Shown here: positions 28,501-40,690 of the stretch, piece after piece
Layout: each line of letters opens with the position of its first letter
How positions within the stretch are numbered: the first letter of the stretch is position 1
NCBI GenBank assembly: GCA_023055505.1
Contig: JALIRH010000043.1
Coordinates: forward strand, 1,746,001 to 1,810,000
DNA length: 64,000 bases
Direction of reading: 5' to 3'
Source of the DNA: Callipepla californica brunnescens
Taxonomy: Eukaryota; Chordata; Aves; Galliformes; Odontophoridae
Program-made: the position numbers and the translations under genes
Notes under the pieces: generated by a model
What the model saw: only the letters and a program-made list of their open reading frames with translations
Database searches by the model: none
What the model was told of the DNA's origin: nothing

Positions 28501-31500
28501 CTTCACAAAGAAAAGAACCAGTAGGTGTAGGAAGGCCAGAAACGTGAGCTCAGGTCTGGCTTGTGTGAGTCTGACTAGGAAAACAGTGCTGTTGACACTG
28601 AAGAAGAAAGTGAGGGAATCTCATGTCACAGCAGGGGCTGGGATGGTAACACAAGGCAGCATTGCTGGAGGAAGCAGAGACCCAAGGAGTTCAGGTTCTG
28701 GGGTGCTGGCCTTTGGGCTGAGCCACAAGGCAGGAGAGGTGGTAGGGTTCCCTGAGGGAACTTAGGGGAAGCTGCTGAGGAGAGCTGGGAGTGAAGGCAG
28801 CACCAGGACTCATGCTGTCCTTCTGGTAGAGATTGAGGCATGCTCCTCCTCATTTTGGCACCTCTCACCTTGCCAACCTCTACCCTGGCTGCTCCTGTAC
28901 AATGAGGTGATGGATTGAGCTGTGTCTTCTGCAGGCAGCAGAGCTGTTACTGTTGTCTTTTGAAATGGGTTTTACTGCCGGTGAAAGCAATGAGTGACAC
29001 CATGGTCAGTGCACATCCAGTTCAGCCTGAGCTCTCTCCCTGCCTATGGGAGCTTCTGTGTTAGCCTGTGTCAGTCTCTGCTGTCTCCAGCCCACAAGTA
29101 CAGCTTGGTGACAGCGTGCAAGGCAAATCTATCAACTGCTTGAATCAGTTTGGTCTCTTGAACTGATTTCTGCATCTCCGACTTCAAAGGAGCTCAGTGA
29201 GAGGACCGTGTGGTCCCTTTGAGCCTCTCCCTGCTTTCTGGAGAGAAAAGCTCTGTTACTGATCACACGCACTGCTCGGCTCTGTCCGTGCTTTCAGGGC
29301 AGGAGCAGTTGGCTCAGCAGCATTGCTCAGATAACTGGCTGTCCTCTGGCATCCTCAGAGTGTCTGATTGCAGCGTCCTGGTTTTACAGCACTTCAGGGG
29401 ATTTCTGGAGGGGAGTGTGCTGGGAAGAAGCAATTGCTTAAAAGATGCCGAGAAACAGAGTTAAAAGTGAGCTGATTGCTCAGTGAGCGAATACCAGCCC
29501 AGCCCTTTGTTCACAGGGAAGGCGGGGGAGAAAAATGAGCAAGGTCAGTGGCAGAGAGGCTCCAGACCTGAGAGCATTGTGTGCCACGGCTCACGCCAGC
29601 ACACGAGGCAGAAGGGCCGTGCCTGGTGCCCTGTCACCACAGTCCCTCAGCTGCCAGCCCAGGGCTCTGCCCCTTCAGGGAGTGGAGCTGTGTCCTTCCA
29701 CCCCTCACACCGAGGGTCTTACAGCCCCTTCCCAGTTCCCAACACACCCTCCTTCTCCCACAGGTGAGTTGTCATGTCCACACCTCTCAGCTTTTGCTTT
29801 CAACATATTTTTTTTTCTGTTCTTTTTTTTTTTTTTTCTTTTCCAACCGGAGCTCATTCAGCACTGCCTTCTCATTGCACTGGGGGGGTTCATCCCCGTC
29901 CAACGTGATCAGCATTTTAAGCATTTGCTCTTTTGTTTGCAGAGCAGACCACAGAAACGTTTAATTCCCACATCTTCTGGTTGCCCCATTCACCTGAAAC
30001 CACCGCTTTTCCCACGTTTTGTCACCTTTCTCTATGCTGTGGGCAGGGCGGGCCCATGTCCAGTTAACCAGAGGACGTGGTGGAGCACATCTGTTGGACA
30101 GCCCGACAGTGGTCTCTGCTGTCAGAGCACAGAGAGGGACTGGGACCGACTGCATTTTTCACTAGTGATGTAACAGCTTCCCAGGCTCAGTGTTTCCTGT
30201 TTCAAACTCCCTCCTAGTTGCTGTATAAAGGTCTCAGAGCTTTGGCATGCCACATGGCAGCACAGAACCCAGGCTCTGCTCTGCTTTTGGCGCAGCATCT
30301 CCCAGGAGTGGCCCCTCTCCAGCAGGAAGGCTGCAGTGGAGCATTCCCAGCACTGAGTGCACAGCTTGTCCCACAGCTGGGGATCTGGTGGTGCAGACCA
30401 CGTTCCCATGGCTGACTTGTGTGTCTCCTGCAGAGCCCTTTGGTGCAGCGCACTTGGTCTGGAGAGCCACGCCATGGCAGTGGCTGGCTGACCACGTGCT
30501 GTAGTTGTGGTGCTGGATTTTTCCCTCTTACATGAAATGTGCTGCTGTCTCAGATACACATTGCTACGTGATGACCAGCGATGTTCCTGGTGGCTAGAAT
30601 AAATTTTGCATCTTACTTTCAGAGGCGTCTTTCTATCACTAATTCAGAAGCACTTTCCTTCAACCAAAAGAAAGAGAGAAAAAGGAACTGGCATTAAAAG
30701 AAAACGTAAGAGCACACTCCACTGCCCAGCATTTGACCTCCTGCCTTGCTGCTTCACCCCAGCCACTCAGCTTTTTCTTTTCCTTTTTCCCCTTTTCCCT
30801 ACTTCATGCATTCGCTGCTCTGCCCTGGTTTCAGTTTGCCCTCCCGCACATCTTCTGTCACCGTCTCTCTTCTGGAGGACGGGAACCCTGTAGGTCACCA
30901 CCCCCCTCCTCCCCTAACCCACTCCCTGCCACCAGCGTATAGGGCTGAGCCTCCACCACTTGCCCAGCAGCTGCTCCCCTTCCCATGGCTGCTTCCTTCC
31001 CTGGGCTGGTGGGCAGGCAGTGCAGCAGTCCTGGCTGCACGCTTCCCTCTTGCAGCAAGGGGCTTCTCCACTGCCCCTTGTACGTAGCACAGCAGGTGAT
31101 TTCCTGGGGGAAACATGACTTCCCTGGCAATGCATTGGCTGTGGCTGCAGGTGAGAGCAGTTTGGGAATTTCTCCTCCAGTGGGATGGGAGGAAGGGTGG
31201 ACAGCAGCACAAACAGATTGTGGAGGTTTTCCTGGCGGGTTGCTGTTGCAGAGCAGCCTGCACAAGCTGGCAGGGGCATGTCTCACAGTGCTTGGAAGCA
31301 AACAGTGTCCCATCTGTAAACACCAAAACACCTTTCCCGCTGCTTGCTCATTCCTCTGGAGGCAGCCAGACCCGCAGGCTCCTTCCCCCGAGGAGTTAGC
31401 ACTGCTTAGCACCAGATGTGTGTTATCCTGACGTGTGCAATCAGCTGCAGCCCTGGTACGAGTTGCCTTGTTCTTCCTTTCTCTCTCTTCCTTTCTCTTT

Positions 31501-34500
31501 CCCCCTCTCTCCCTCCGGTCCCAGCTGCCCTGCCCAGCCCAGGAGGCTTTGTCTCTCTGAGATCAGCCTTTCACTGGGGGCAGGCTGGGCTGTTTTGTGA
31601 TCTCTCCTCCGCTTTCTGAGCTGGCACTTGCTGTTTTTGCACAAGCCTGGGGCCTCTCCCTGACCCTGCTCACTCTCCCTTGCAGGTAAGCAGAGGGGCC
31701 GCTGCGGCAAGGCTCTGAAGGGCATGTGTGACCCCATGGGGGTGATCAAGATCAGCGATGACAGCAGCACTGACTCTGACATGGGGCTGGACAGCGACTT
31801 CAACTCCTCCCCAGAGTCCGTGCTTGAGAGCGACGATGTCATCTTTATTGAGCACGCCTTCAATGGCTTTGTGGCTGAGAACAGAAGTAAGCAGGGCAGC
31901 AGCTCGGGGTTGGCTCCCTTCTCGCTGGTGGGAGCTCCTTCTCTGGCCTGCAATTTCCAGGTGGCTCTAAACTTTTGCATTTCATTTGCAGGTAATTTTC
32001 ACATGCTGCCTTCCCATAAAGACATGCATGGCCTGAGAGAACTGGAGCACGTGGAAAAGATGAAGCAGGACCTACTAGCAAAAGTAAAAGCACTGGGCAA
32101 AGAGCTACCTCTCAATACCTTGGATGAGCTGATCAATCACTTCGGGGGACCGGAGCACGTGGCTGAGGTACTCCTTCACAATCGAGTATATTTGGATGGC
32201 ACTAGGTGATAGGAAAAGGAGCCAGCAGAGGGAGTTGCTGCTGGAAAAGAGCTTCCTTTCCTTCCTGGCTGTCTGCAGATCTTGTTGTGGATTGACCTCC
32301 TAAACACTCCTTACTGGTGGCCTGTCTCTGATAACAGCCCCTCTCTTTTCTGTGCAGATGACAGGGAGGAAGGGCCGGGTGGTTTGCAGGCCGGATGGCT
32401 CTGTCATGTTTGAGTCTCGTGCAGAGCAAGGCCTCTCTATCGACCACGTCAACCTGAAGGAGAAGGAGCGTTTTATGAGCGGGGAAAAGGTGAGTTAGGT
32501 CCGAGCCAAGGAAACCTTCAAACCTCTGCATGGAATGAGTGCACAGAGAGGTGTGGGAAAGGGAAGGTGTCTGCATGCTTTTGCCTTGCCAGCCTTAGAT
32601 CAGCAAAGCTCTGTGCCCTCTGTCTGCCTGTTCCTGTCCTGCTGGCAGCTGACAGGCTGCTGTTGTCCTTTGGGCTGTTTCCTATAACAGTTTTGCAAAT
32701 ACACAGGGACCTCACTCCCATTTCTCATACGTTCTCTCTCTCTCTCTCTCAGCTTGTAGCAATAATCTCTGAGGCCTCCAGCTCAGGGATCTCTCTCCAA
32801 GCAGACAGACGGGTGAAAAACCAGAAGCGCCGGGTCCACATGACGCTGGAGCTGCCCTGGAGTGCAGACCGTGCCATCCAGCAGTTTGGTGAGGGCTGAG
32901 GGTCCTTGGTCACTGCCCCCTTCCCCTGAGCATGGTGCAGATGGTGAAGTCTCAGGCAGCCCTGAAAAAGAAAGGCGTGTGTGGCCTCCTGAGCCAGGCA
33001 CCTGCAGCTTTCTGTGTGATGTCACCTCTCAGAGCACGGTGCTCCTCTGCTTTACTTCAGGTGGTAATCCAGGCACAAAGCAGTCGTGTCTGACTGAACT
33101 TGTGGGGAAGGTTTGTGTTGAATTCAGAAGTGGTTTGCAGCATGGAAAGGGAGAAGCCTTCCTATCTGTACATGGGAGCAGAAGGCATCCCCGTGAAACA
33201 TGCCTGAAGGTTTCTGTTCCATCCTGTAGAGGCTCTGTAAGATGAGAAGAGCAAATTCCTCAATTTGTGAGCACAAAAGAATTAGTGCACTCCATAGCTC
33301 AAACCTGGAGCATGAGGGCTATAAACTCAACCCTGACAAGGTCTCAGCAGCAGCACAGTGATAAATGCAGCTGTACCTCTGTCCTTTTCCCCCAAAGGAA
33401 AGACCTGATTTGAAACCAGCATGACATGGAAAGTTGTTTTGCCTCTCACCTTCTTCTCAGTTTCTCTTTGTGTCCAAACGAGCCACACCAACCTCTCCTT
33501 TCCCTCTGTTCTTGTGTCCCTGTAGGTCGAACGCACCGATCGAACCAGGTTTCTGCTCCTGAGTATGTCTTCCTTATCTCTGAGCTAGCTGGAGAGAGGA
33601 GGTTTGCTTCCATCGTGGCAAAACGTCTGGAGAGCCTAGTAAGTGCCCTGCAGCAGATAAATTAATGTGCAAATCCAGCTCTTTCTGAGTGGTTTCTGTT
33701 TCAGAATTATTACTGGCATGGCCACTGTAAGTGGTAGGAGGGATTGCATCGCCCTCTGACTTGAAGACATTGCAGTTGGGGAATACAGAAGGGCTATAAC
33801 ATCCTAAGATCTGGGAAAGGAAATGAAGAATAACTGAGAGAACAGGAGGATACTGGGAGAAGCAAAATTCCAGATGCTGGAATTCCCCCATACTGTTACA
33901 GGAGTGCACACTATTTCCAGAAAGCCAATGAAATAACATATGGAATAATTAGTTCGTCTCCGTTTCATTTTAATTCCCTTCTGATAAATCCCCAAATACT
34001 TTGGTTAAATCCCAGCGTGCCACAGAGTCACTGCCTGCCCATAGCACCTTCAGGATCAGACCTCTTCTGATACTGGCTGGCCTTGGTGTCCTGGTTCCAG
34101 CTGGGACAGAGGAGTGGGTTGTTTTTTTCATGCTGTCTATGATGTTTTGGCTTTGGGAGAAATGCAGTGTTGATAACACACTGATGTTTTAGCTGTTGCT
34201 GAAGAGCCAAGGACATTTCAGCTTGTTGTACAGTGAGGGGAGCTGGGGTGGGGAGATAGACCCAGGGCAGCTGATCAGAACTCACAAAGGGATATTTCAT
34301 AGCATATGACATTATGTGAAATAACTTTTAAAAGCTGTAGGGAGTTGTGCAGGGGGGCAGCTGCTGCTCAGGGACAGGCAGCAGGTGGTGAGCAATTGCA
34401 TTGTGCATCATTTTTTTTTATTATTATCATTACTGTTATTATTTTCCTTTTCTGTCTTAGTTAATCGTTTTTATCTCAGTCCACAGTTTCTACTTAGTTG

Positions 34501-37500
34501 GTTTTTTTTTCCAGTTCATTCCACCAGCCTGCAGGGAGGGTGGGAGTGAGCAAATGGCACTGTGGTGCTGAACAGCTGCCCAGTTAAACCACAACATTTG
34601 GCCGTCCTTTTCAGGTGTTTTGTATCAGCTAAAAGCAAGAACTTTTTGCTTGGTCTGTCTTCCTAGGGTGCCTTAACTCACGGAGACCGAAGGGCCACTG
34701 AATCCCGAGACCTCAGCAAGTACAACTTTGAGAATAAGGTAACTTGCAGCTGTTCTCATGGTAGCTCAGCCAAGGAGGGGTGAAAGCAGTGAGCTTCAGG
34801 AAGAGCCAGGGACAGGCAGATCATTGCTGGCATCTACAGGCAGGATCTGGCCTAGCAGCATCAGCACACCAAATGTGGCATCCAGAACTGAGCTGCTCTG
34901 CCAGGGAGCAGCCCCTGTCCCCAGGGGAGCTAGTGTCATCGCTGGGTGAGGGTGTGCAGGGTCCTGTGCTCTGGTTCCTGGGGACAGGGTATGCCCCTGA
35001 CCCACAGCATCCCTCAGCATAGCCCTCTCAGTGGGGTTTCTCTGCAAGTCATTTCCTCCCATGCATTACTCTTGTCTCCTTTCACAGTATGGGGCTAAAG
35101 CACTAGACAGAGTTCTCTCCACTATCCTCAACTACACGGAGAACAGAGTTCCTGTGCCCAAGAGCTACGACAGAGGAGAGGCTGCATTTTTCCAGGGTAA
35201 GAACATCATCAGTTCCAGGGTTCCTGCTGCATCTTTCTGGTCAGGTTGATCTCAAAGTTGGGATGTCTGAAGAAAGCAAGGAGCAGCTGGGAGCAGAAGC
35301 TCAGAGGGAGCACTACCACTGACATAACGGCTCAGTGGTCACGCAGATGCATGTCACCCTGCCAAGCAAAGGGGAGAATGGGTGTGGGGCAGATCTAACT
35401 GTGAAACAGTGGGTACTGTTGAAGGGGAAGTATTACTTTTAGGGTGGGGCTGGCCCTAAAATACTCAAGCTGCTTTCTCTTTTCCCAGAAATGAAGCAAG
35501 GTCTTATCTCTGTGGGGATCTGCTGCAATCATCTGAAGTATGGCACTGTCTCAGTGGAGAAAGGTGCGTGTATTTTCCCTGCCCAGTGTAAGGGAGAAGG
35601 GGCACTGTTGTGGCCCTCCCACTCCATCTGCACCAGAAAACAGCCTCAAGGAGCTTGCTGTGCAGCCAGGGCAGAACATGGCACTGCTGCTGTGAGGGCA
35701 GAGCCCTGTGGGGATTACTCCACACTGCAGATCCCATTTCATTTTGAAGCAGCCTGGCAGCTGACAGCCCTTGAGCTGCTCTCTTGCACATTGCTGTCGT
35801 GCTGCTGTCAGGAAGGGTGGGAATTCACTTGCTGGGTGTCTTTGGGAATGTGCTGGTCAGCCAGCTACTCACTCTTCCTTGCCGTGCTGTGCTCTTGCAG
35901 ACTGCTCCATCACCAAGTTCCTCAATCGGATCCTGGGCCTGGAGGTGGACAAGCAGAACATGCTGTTCCAGTATTTCTCTGATACCTTTGACTATCTGAT
36001 TGAAAAGGACAAGAAGGAGGGCAAATATGACATGGGCATCCTAGGTAAGGAAGAAGAAGGTTGATCAGACCTCGTCATACCGCACCCCTATGGTTCCCTG
36101 CTCTTCCCTGTGCTGACCACTGGCTATTCCTCTGTCCCCATCGCCTTCTCAGGTGCTGGAAAGTCCCAGCCCCACATAGCACAGATCCTGAGACTCCTGT
36201 GCAGGCAGAGGAGGTGGCACAGGGAGATGGATCTTACACCTGGGGATATGTTTTGGCCTTTCTTTGTGCTACAGATTTGGCTCCAGGAATTGATGAGATC
36301 TATGAGGAAAGCAAGGAGGTCTTCCTGACCCCTGGGCACCCGCAGGATGGGCAGGTTGTGTTTTATAAGGTAGGCAGCCTGCACAACTATCTCTGCACTG
36401 CAGTATTCTCCGTTGCTTCTCATGCAGGAGCTGTGAACTGCAGGATCCCTTCCCCTGCCCCGTGGCTCTTTGTCATGCTTGTGTCATGTTTGCTGTGGTT
36501 GTGAGCAGGTCACTGATGCTGGGAATTGCACAGAGGAGGCAAGGAGAGACTTGGTCCTGCCTAAGGGCTCTGGGCTGTTGTGCCATGTTGTGCCTGCCAG
36601 GGCCTGTTTCCAGGCTGCAGCAGCACCGAGTTTGTGCTGAGAGCATGTTTTGTGAGACAGACTTTGATGCATTTGTCCCATGCTCCAAAGTCACAGAATC
36701 CGTGTTTGTCCTCATTTAGATCAGTGTTGACAGAGGCCTGAAGTGGGAGGAAGCTTACGAGAAGTCACTGAAACTGACAGGATCCTATGATGGGTTCTAC
36801 CTCTCCTACAAGGTAGGTTCCATGGCAAAATCTTAGCTAGCTGAGAGGATAGCTCCTCAGAGAAGGTCTTCCACGGCCCTTGGGCTGTGTCTGACCTTGT
36901 ACTGGGAGAACTGCATCATGGAGAGGTTAGCTGGGACGAGTATTTGCCTGGGGGGAGAGGCCCATGTGACTGTAACCATCAGCTCTGCCCCAACAGACAC
37001 GAGGCAGCAAATACACCTGTCTGCTGGCAGAGCAGGGCCGTGGCAAGAACTTCATCCTCTACAAGCCAAATATTGGGAAGCAGAGCCAACCTGAGAGCTT
37101 GGACAGTCTGCACAAGAAGTACCGGCAGGTGGGTGGGAGCTGCAGTCCTGCAGCGTGGGGAGAGGGGCAGCATCTTCCTCTGGGCAGAGCTGCCTGAAGG
37201 ACATTCACACAGCCCCTTTACACCTTCTTATGTCCCTGTTGTGCATCAGGCAGAGCTGGTGGTGGCACCTGGGTGTGCTGATCACCAGTCCTGGATTTCA
37301 GGTGTCAGCTTTATGTCGGACAGTGGAAAATCCTGACCTCTGCCTGTAACTGCTTCTTCTTGCAGGTGACCCCTGAGGAAGCCAAGGAGCACTGGGAGAG
37401 CTGTTATCGCTTCTCCTTGAAGAAGTGTAACCATGCTGTCTGGTAAGGGATGCAGTGCCCAAACATGCCTAGCTCTCAGCGCTGGGGCCAGTCCTGTGCT

Positions 37501-38743
37501 CCCCAACAGTGCTGCTGGGGTCGGGGCTGTGGCAGTGAGTGGGGATGTGCTATAGAGGCAGTGAGTGGAGCAATCTGCCATGCTGATTCAGGTTGTTTTC
37601 TCCCATTTGAAGGAACAGGAGCTGCAAGCTGATCCAGGAGGGGAAGGAGTGTTTCCAGGGCATGCGCCTGCGTCACTACTACATGCTGTGCGGGGCCCTG
37701 CTGCGGGTGTGGAGCAGGATTGCCAGCATCATGGCAGACATCACTAACACCAGCTACCTGCAGATCGTCCGCCTCAAGACCAAGGAGAAGAAGAAACAAG
37801 TTGGTAGGTGAAGTGGGGGAAAGGGAGCAGGGGTGTTACAGGATGTTCTGGGGGAAGGAGGGAGGGTTCCAGCTGCCTGGTGCCACTGTTCCCCTCCTGA
37901 ACTGGGCTGTGTCCTGGGCTGACAGCACCTGGACCGCTGAGGCCACTTGATGTGTTTGGGCAGAGCTGTGGTTGCAGCCCCATCTCCCTGCTCCACAGCC
38001 TGGACGAGAGGCAGAGTGGATGGCAGATGCTCCTGATAAATGGGTCCTGGTGTTCCTGCCTCTGTCCCTGCAGCTCCCCATCCCTTCCCTAAACGTTCTG
38101 AGCACTGAGGCACGTTCCTCCCTTAGGGATAAAGATCCCCGAGAGCTGTGTCCGTAAGGTGCTGGAGGAGCTGAAGCAGATGGATGAGAACGTGAAACGG
38201 AAGCACAACCGACTCCTCCAGGCACAGGAGCAGAGCCTGCAGTTCTCCCTCCCACTGCACATGCTGCAGCAGCCCCTGGACCTCACGCAGCCAGCACCTG
38301 GGCTCCCCCTACCCCGGCCCTCCCTGCGCCAGGACGAGATCCTGGACCTGACCTACAGCCCTCCCAGCAACAGCATTCCCGACATGATGAACCCGGAGCC
38401 CAGTGCTCTGTGCTTCCCCACGGAGCCTGTGCTCCAGCCACACCAGCAGCACGGATCTCCCTTCGGCTTCAGCCACCTTTCTGCCTTCAAGAGCCCAGAC
38501 CCTGTCCTGGAGGGGAGCGTGCCTCTGAGCTCTTCGCTGCAAGAACATCAACCCCTGCCTCACCCCGAGCCCTCACAGACTCTGCAGCAGCAGGAAGATT
38601 TTGTCCAACAGGATGGGAATATCAATTTCAGAGAGATCCTGGAGGACATGCTGAGGACGTTCAATGGGGCCCCTCAAGAGAACATACTCCCCCAGGAGCG
38701 CCAGAGCGTGATCCAGTTCAGTGGGCTTTTCCCCAACTTCTGA
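4772..38743 (+). CDS. SBNO2: SBNO2, strawberry notch homologue 2 (29 coding exons, 5' incomplete)
   Basis: Nuclear SNF2/DExH helicase-like transcriptional co-regulator of the Strawberry notch family. In mammals it is induced by IL-10/IL-6 through STAT3 and contributes to anti-inflammatory responses and osteoclast fusion. Twenty-nine exons join in phase with GT-AG boundaries to give about 1,368 residues plus TGA at 38741. Human SBNO2 is about 1,366 residues, and only about 50 N-terminal residues are missing here. Landmarks in order are an acidic N-terminal stretch, a Walker A loop ([10 protein letters not shown]), a DECH box, a basic KRKR cluster followed by an acidic Ser-rich linker, a GRTHRSNQ motif typical of the second helicase lobe, and a Pro/Gln-rich tail. 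Exon coordinates are given in the segment entries. The unusual intron before the DECH exon is U12-type. Identification is firm; ATPase or helicase activity in birds is inference. Confidence 0.95.
4896..17133 (+). other. SBNO2: Large SBNO2 intron, 12.2 kb
   Basis: The intron is flanked by GTGAGT at 4896 and TTTCATTTCAG ending at 17133. I see no additional exon. Contents noted are the CR1 LINE remnant at about 16022-16560, short homopolymers (for example a T run near 11132-11144), and an AT-rich block around 10,480-10,690 that contains a palindromic TTCCTGGAA and a GGAATTTCC motif close together. The rest looks like ordinary single-copy intron. Confidence 0.8.
16022..16560 (-). mobile_element. 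CR1-type LINE fragment, 3' portion
   Basis: The left edge carries the characteristic inverted CR1 3'-terminal signature: tandem TCATAGAATC-like octamers, followed by a GGTTGGATCATCCAGTTCCAACCC block. Further right come segments typical of the CR1 ORF2 3' end read in reverse, such as CCAGGAGGATCTG and TTTCCCATTTTCCAGTCACC. The element lies on the minus strand with its 3' end at the left. It is 5'-truncated, as most CR1 copies are, and too degraded to encode protein. The right boundary is uncertain, between about 16,540 and 16,650. It sits deep in an SBNO2 intron, antisense to the gene. Confidence 0.85.
22938..24279 (+). CDS. SBNO2: SBNO2 first helicase lobe: Q-like and Walker A exons
   Basis: Exons 22938-23098, 23516-23649 and 24189-24279. 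The first opens with KIGKHHPD and carries [19 protein letters not shown], ending at YACQ. The second has [18 protein letters not shown], the ATP-binding loop (motif I), and ends by splitting the Trp codon of KKALW. The third begins with that codon's last base and encodes [15 protein letters not shown], ending at ALNK. All three junction phases close exactly (97+161 and 134+91 bases give whole codons). This is the most conserved part of the protein relative to human. Confidence 0.95.
25640..28235 (+). CDS. SBNO2: SBNO2 first helicase lobe continued: DECH box and following exons
   Basis: Exons 25640-25783, 26102-26219, 26400-26505, 26943-27096, 27471-27647 and 28138-28235. The first encodes [20 protein letters not shown] and ends in phase 0 at an unusual GTATCCTTT donor. 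The second starts [14 protein letters not shown], the Walker B/DEXH motif, and continues to VVYASATG (motif III-like SAT). The later exons include [34 protein letters not shown] and [20 protein letters not shown]. The last ends CFVSAAE with a split codon. Phases are consistent throughout. Confidence 0.95.
25784..26101 (+). other. SBNO2: U12-type (minor spliceosome) intron of SBNO2
   Basis: The 318-base intron begins GTATCCTTTA, a perfect match to the U12 donor consensus RTATCCTTT. It carries TCCTTAACT at 26078-26086, a perfect match to the U12 branch-site consensus, with the branch adenosine about 17 bases before the terminal AG at 26100-26101. It separates FDGV from IVFDECH. The GT-AG subtype is seen directly. 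Dependence on U11/U12 and U4atac/U6atac snRNPs is established for introns with these signals. Confidence 0.92.
30623..32167 (+). CDS. SBNO2: SBNO2 linker: basic cluster and acidic serine-rich segment
   Basis: Exons 30623-30705, 31686-31886 and 31992-32167. The first encodes [12 protein letters not shown] and ends inside KRKR, a likely nuclear localisation signal continued by KQRGRC in the next exon. The second has [10 protein letters not shown] followed by [11 protein letters not shown], conserved with human and a plausible casein-kinase substrate. The third contains [21 protein letters not shown], ending in phase 0. The linker separates the two helicase lobes. Its chicken sequence after SPES differs most from human, as expected for a disordered region. 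Confidence 0.92.
32358..36369 (+). CDS. SBNO2: SBNO2 second helicase lobe
   Basis: Exons 32358-32489, 32753-32888, 33526-33638, 34667-34738, 35088-35196, 35489-35563, 35901-36044 and 36275-36369. Key blocks are [36 protein letters not shown], then [20 protein letters not shown]. The last resembles helicase motif VI, where the arginines would contact ATP. Next come [34 protein letters not shown] and [18 protein letters not shown]. The acceptor of the second exon lies at the end of a (TC)n tract. The 35489 exon encodes [16 protein letters not shown], where human has a differently diverged stretch. All phases close. Confidence 0.94.
36720..38743 (+). CDS. SBNO2: SBNO2 C-terminal exons
   Basis: Exons 36720-36812, 36997-37128, 37366-37442, 37613-37803 and 38127-38743 (stop TGA at 38741-38743). 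Conserved blocks are [38 protein letters not shown] and [16 protein letters not shown]. The terminal exon starts [15 protein letters not shown], then becomes Pro/Gln/Leu-rich with [10 protein letters not shown], and ends [14 protein letters not shown]. The tail is considerably more Gln-rich than I recall for human, but the LTYSPP and RQSVIQF anchors show that it is orthologous. Confidence 0.94.
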
Positions 38744-40690
38744 GAGCCTCTGGGTGCCCCGGGTGATGCTCAGCCACTGCAGATCCGTATCCTTTGGTGC
38801 AGAGATGAGGGCTGGGCAGCCCTGGCTTTTCTACTGGTTTGGACTGATCCATTTCTTTTTTTTTTTTTTTTTTTGAGGGAAGAAAAAAAAACGAAGAACT
38901 ATAGTTCCTTAAAGCAAAGTTTATTTATATATAATATACAGTCAGGCCTGTATAGATTGTATATAACGTGCTTGAGGGTAGTCCAGTGCTGCCAAGTTCA
39001 GCTGATCAGGACTGATGGTCTCTGCTGTGTTCGAGTCCCACTCGTGGGTCAGTGCTGCGTGGGACCGAGGAGAGGTGCCCATCCCCTGCAGACTACTGAG
39101 TTTCCAAGCCAGGTCGTGCCTCTCCCAGCCCAGAGCACTCTGCAGCTGCAGCAAGGGCAGGAGCTGGCTGCACCAGTGCTGAGATAGCCGGGATCGTGTC
39201 AGAGCTGCTGAGCTTGTCACAGCTCAACCACGCAGACATTGCCCGGAGCATCGCGGCCGTGAGTTCCATCGACCTCTCCTGAGCCTGTAGGGCTGCTGCA
39301 GCTGGCCGTGCTTTTCCCACATTTTGCTGCCCTGAGCTTTCTGTCCTGGCTGCCTCCCCCAGCCCTGTGCTGCAGGGCTTCTTCTCCTTGGCTGGGACGG
39401 GGATGGCTGTGTCACCCAGCGCTGCTCTCAGCCCCGCAGCGAGGTCCCAGTATTGCTGCTCCTGCTGCAGATCCAACCTCCAATACCAAAGAGCAAACGT
39501 CTGCTTTGCACTGCACTGCTCCTGATCCCCACCTGCCCCAGCACAGACGGCACTGCTGCCTGCCCTGCTCCACACCTCCCACCTCGGCAGGTCCCGGGGA
39601 CGTCTTTTGTTTTCTCTGCTTAACCCCAGGAGCATGGCAGGAGGCTGGCAGCGGTGCCCCAGGCAGCTGCATCTTTTTCTCTTCCCCTCTGCATCTTTTC
39701 TCTGCCTTCTGTCACCCAGGGGCGCTTTCAGGGGAAGGAGCTGAGCCCCTCCCTGGCCAGCACAGCTCTTGGCGAGGACCTGGAGGGGTCACCACTGCCC
39801 AGACAGGTCGACCTTGAGGGGCTGCAGCTTTTCACATCCCCTGAGCCCCTCCAGGCACTGAGCCCCAGCTCTGGGAAGCGCCGTGGGTCGCTGCAGCCCC
39901 AGAGATGGGAGCTGCCTGCACTGAGAGCCGGGGCAGCCCGTGGGCTCCCTGCACTTCATGCCAGGGGCTCTCCCCCCCACCATCCCCACTGTTTGACCGC
40001 GTCCAAGGAACCCTCCTTACCTCACAGCCCACACCAAAGACGGGAGCTGCCCCAAAGATCCCAGCAGAGCGGGGCTGACCCCTCCCCACCCCCCCCCCCT
40101 CCTATTTAAAGTATTCCCCAGCTCACAACACTCACTCGGCACTTGCTGAATTCTCACAATGAGGGAAAAGGATACCAAGAAAACCCATTTCAGAGAGACT
40201 CAAACTCAGGAATCACAACGAGGTATTCCCACCCGGGCACCCTTTGCTCACGCTACCGCAGTCCCACGTGGTGGCTTTGACGTGTGTTAAAACGAATATA
40301 TGCAATGATCCCTCCCCCATCTCTGAAAGACAGAGAGCACCTTCGAGGAAACCCCTCCCTGCCCTGATCCCGTGTTTTCATCAGGGTTAATAATACGTAA
40401 CGATATCTTTTAACTAAATTATTATTATGCAGTTGTCCTACTGATTGTATGTATTTTTAAAGGAGTCCCTCTTTGTGTTTTCTTCCCTTACACCTTTTTG
40501 TTAGCACTTTTTAATCCGCTTGTCGTTTGCCTTTGTTTTTTCTATGTGTATTTATAATTAATTGAGATGTATATATGTAAAGAGATTTTTGGTTTTTTTT
40601 AGAACATGTGCCTTGGACTAATAATTCCTGAATTTTCTACTTGCCTCAGGAGGATCGTTTTTCAATCTGCTCAGTAAAAAAAGAGAAAGG
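38744..40690 (+). other. SBNO2: SBNO2 3' untranslated region (approximate end)
   Basis: The sequence after the stop has a T/A run at about 38,855-38,890, an AU-rich stretch around 38,920-38,940, a GC-rich middle part, and a second AU-rich block at about 40,380-40,610. No canonical AATAAA on the plus strand was found before the GPX4 convergent end. The end is placed near the A-rich GTAAAAAAAGAG at about 40,675 and is only a guess. No ORF of interest lies inside; those present are short frames in GC-rich UTR. Confidence 0.5.
38921..38929 (+). promoter_or_regulatory. AU-rich element nonamer in SBNO2 3' UTR
   Basis: TTATTTATA matches the UUAUUUA(U/A)(U/A) instability nonamer bound by TTP/ZFP36-family proteins. 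It lies in a longer AU-rich run about 180 bases after the stop codon. Function is inferred from the motif and from SBNO2 being an inducible immune gene. Confidence 0.4.

Noticed and set aside
29535..30173. 212-residue plus-strand open frame between SBNO2 exons
   Set aside because: It contains a long Phe run from a T homopolymer, has no motif and no supporting splice signals, and sits in an intron whose flanking exons join in phase without it.
32733..32752. (TC)n microsatellite
   Set aside because: It is simply the polypyrimidine tract of the acceptor at 32752 and needs no separate explanation.
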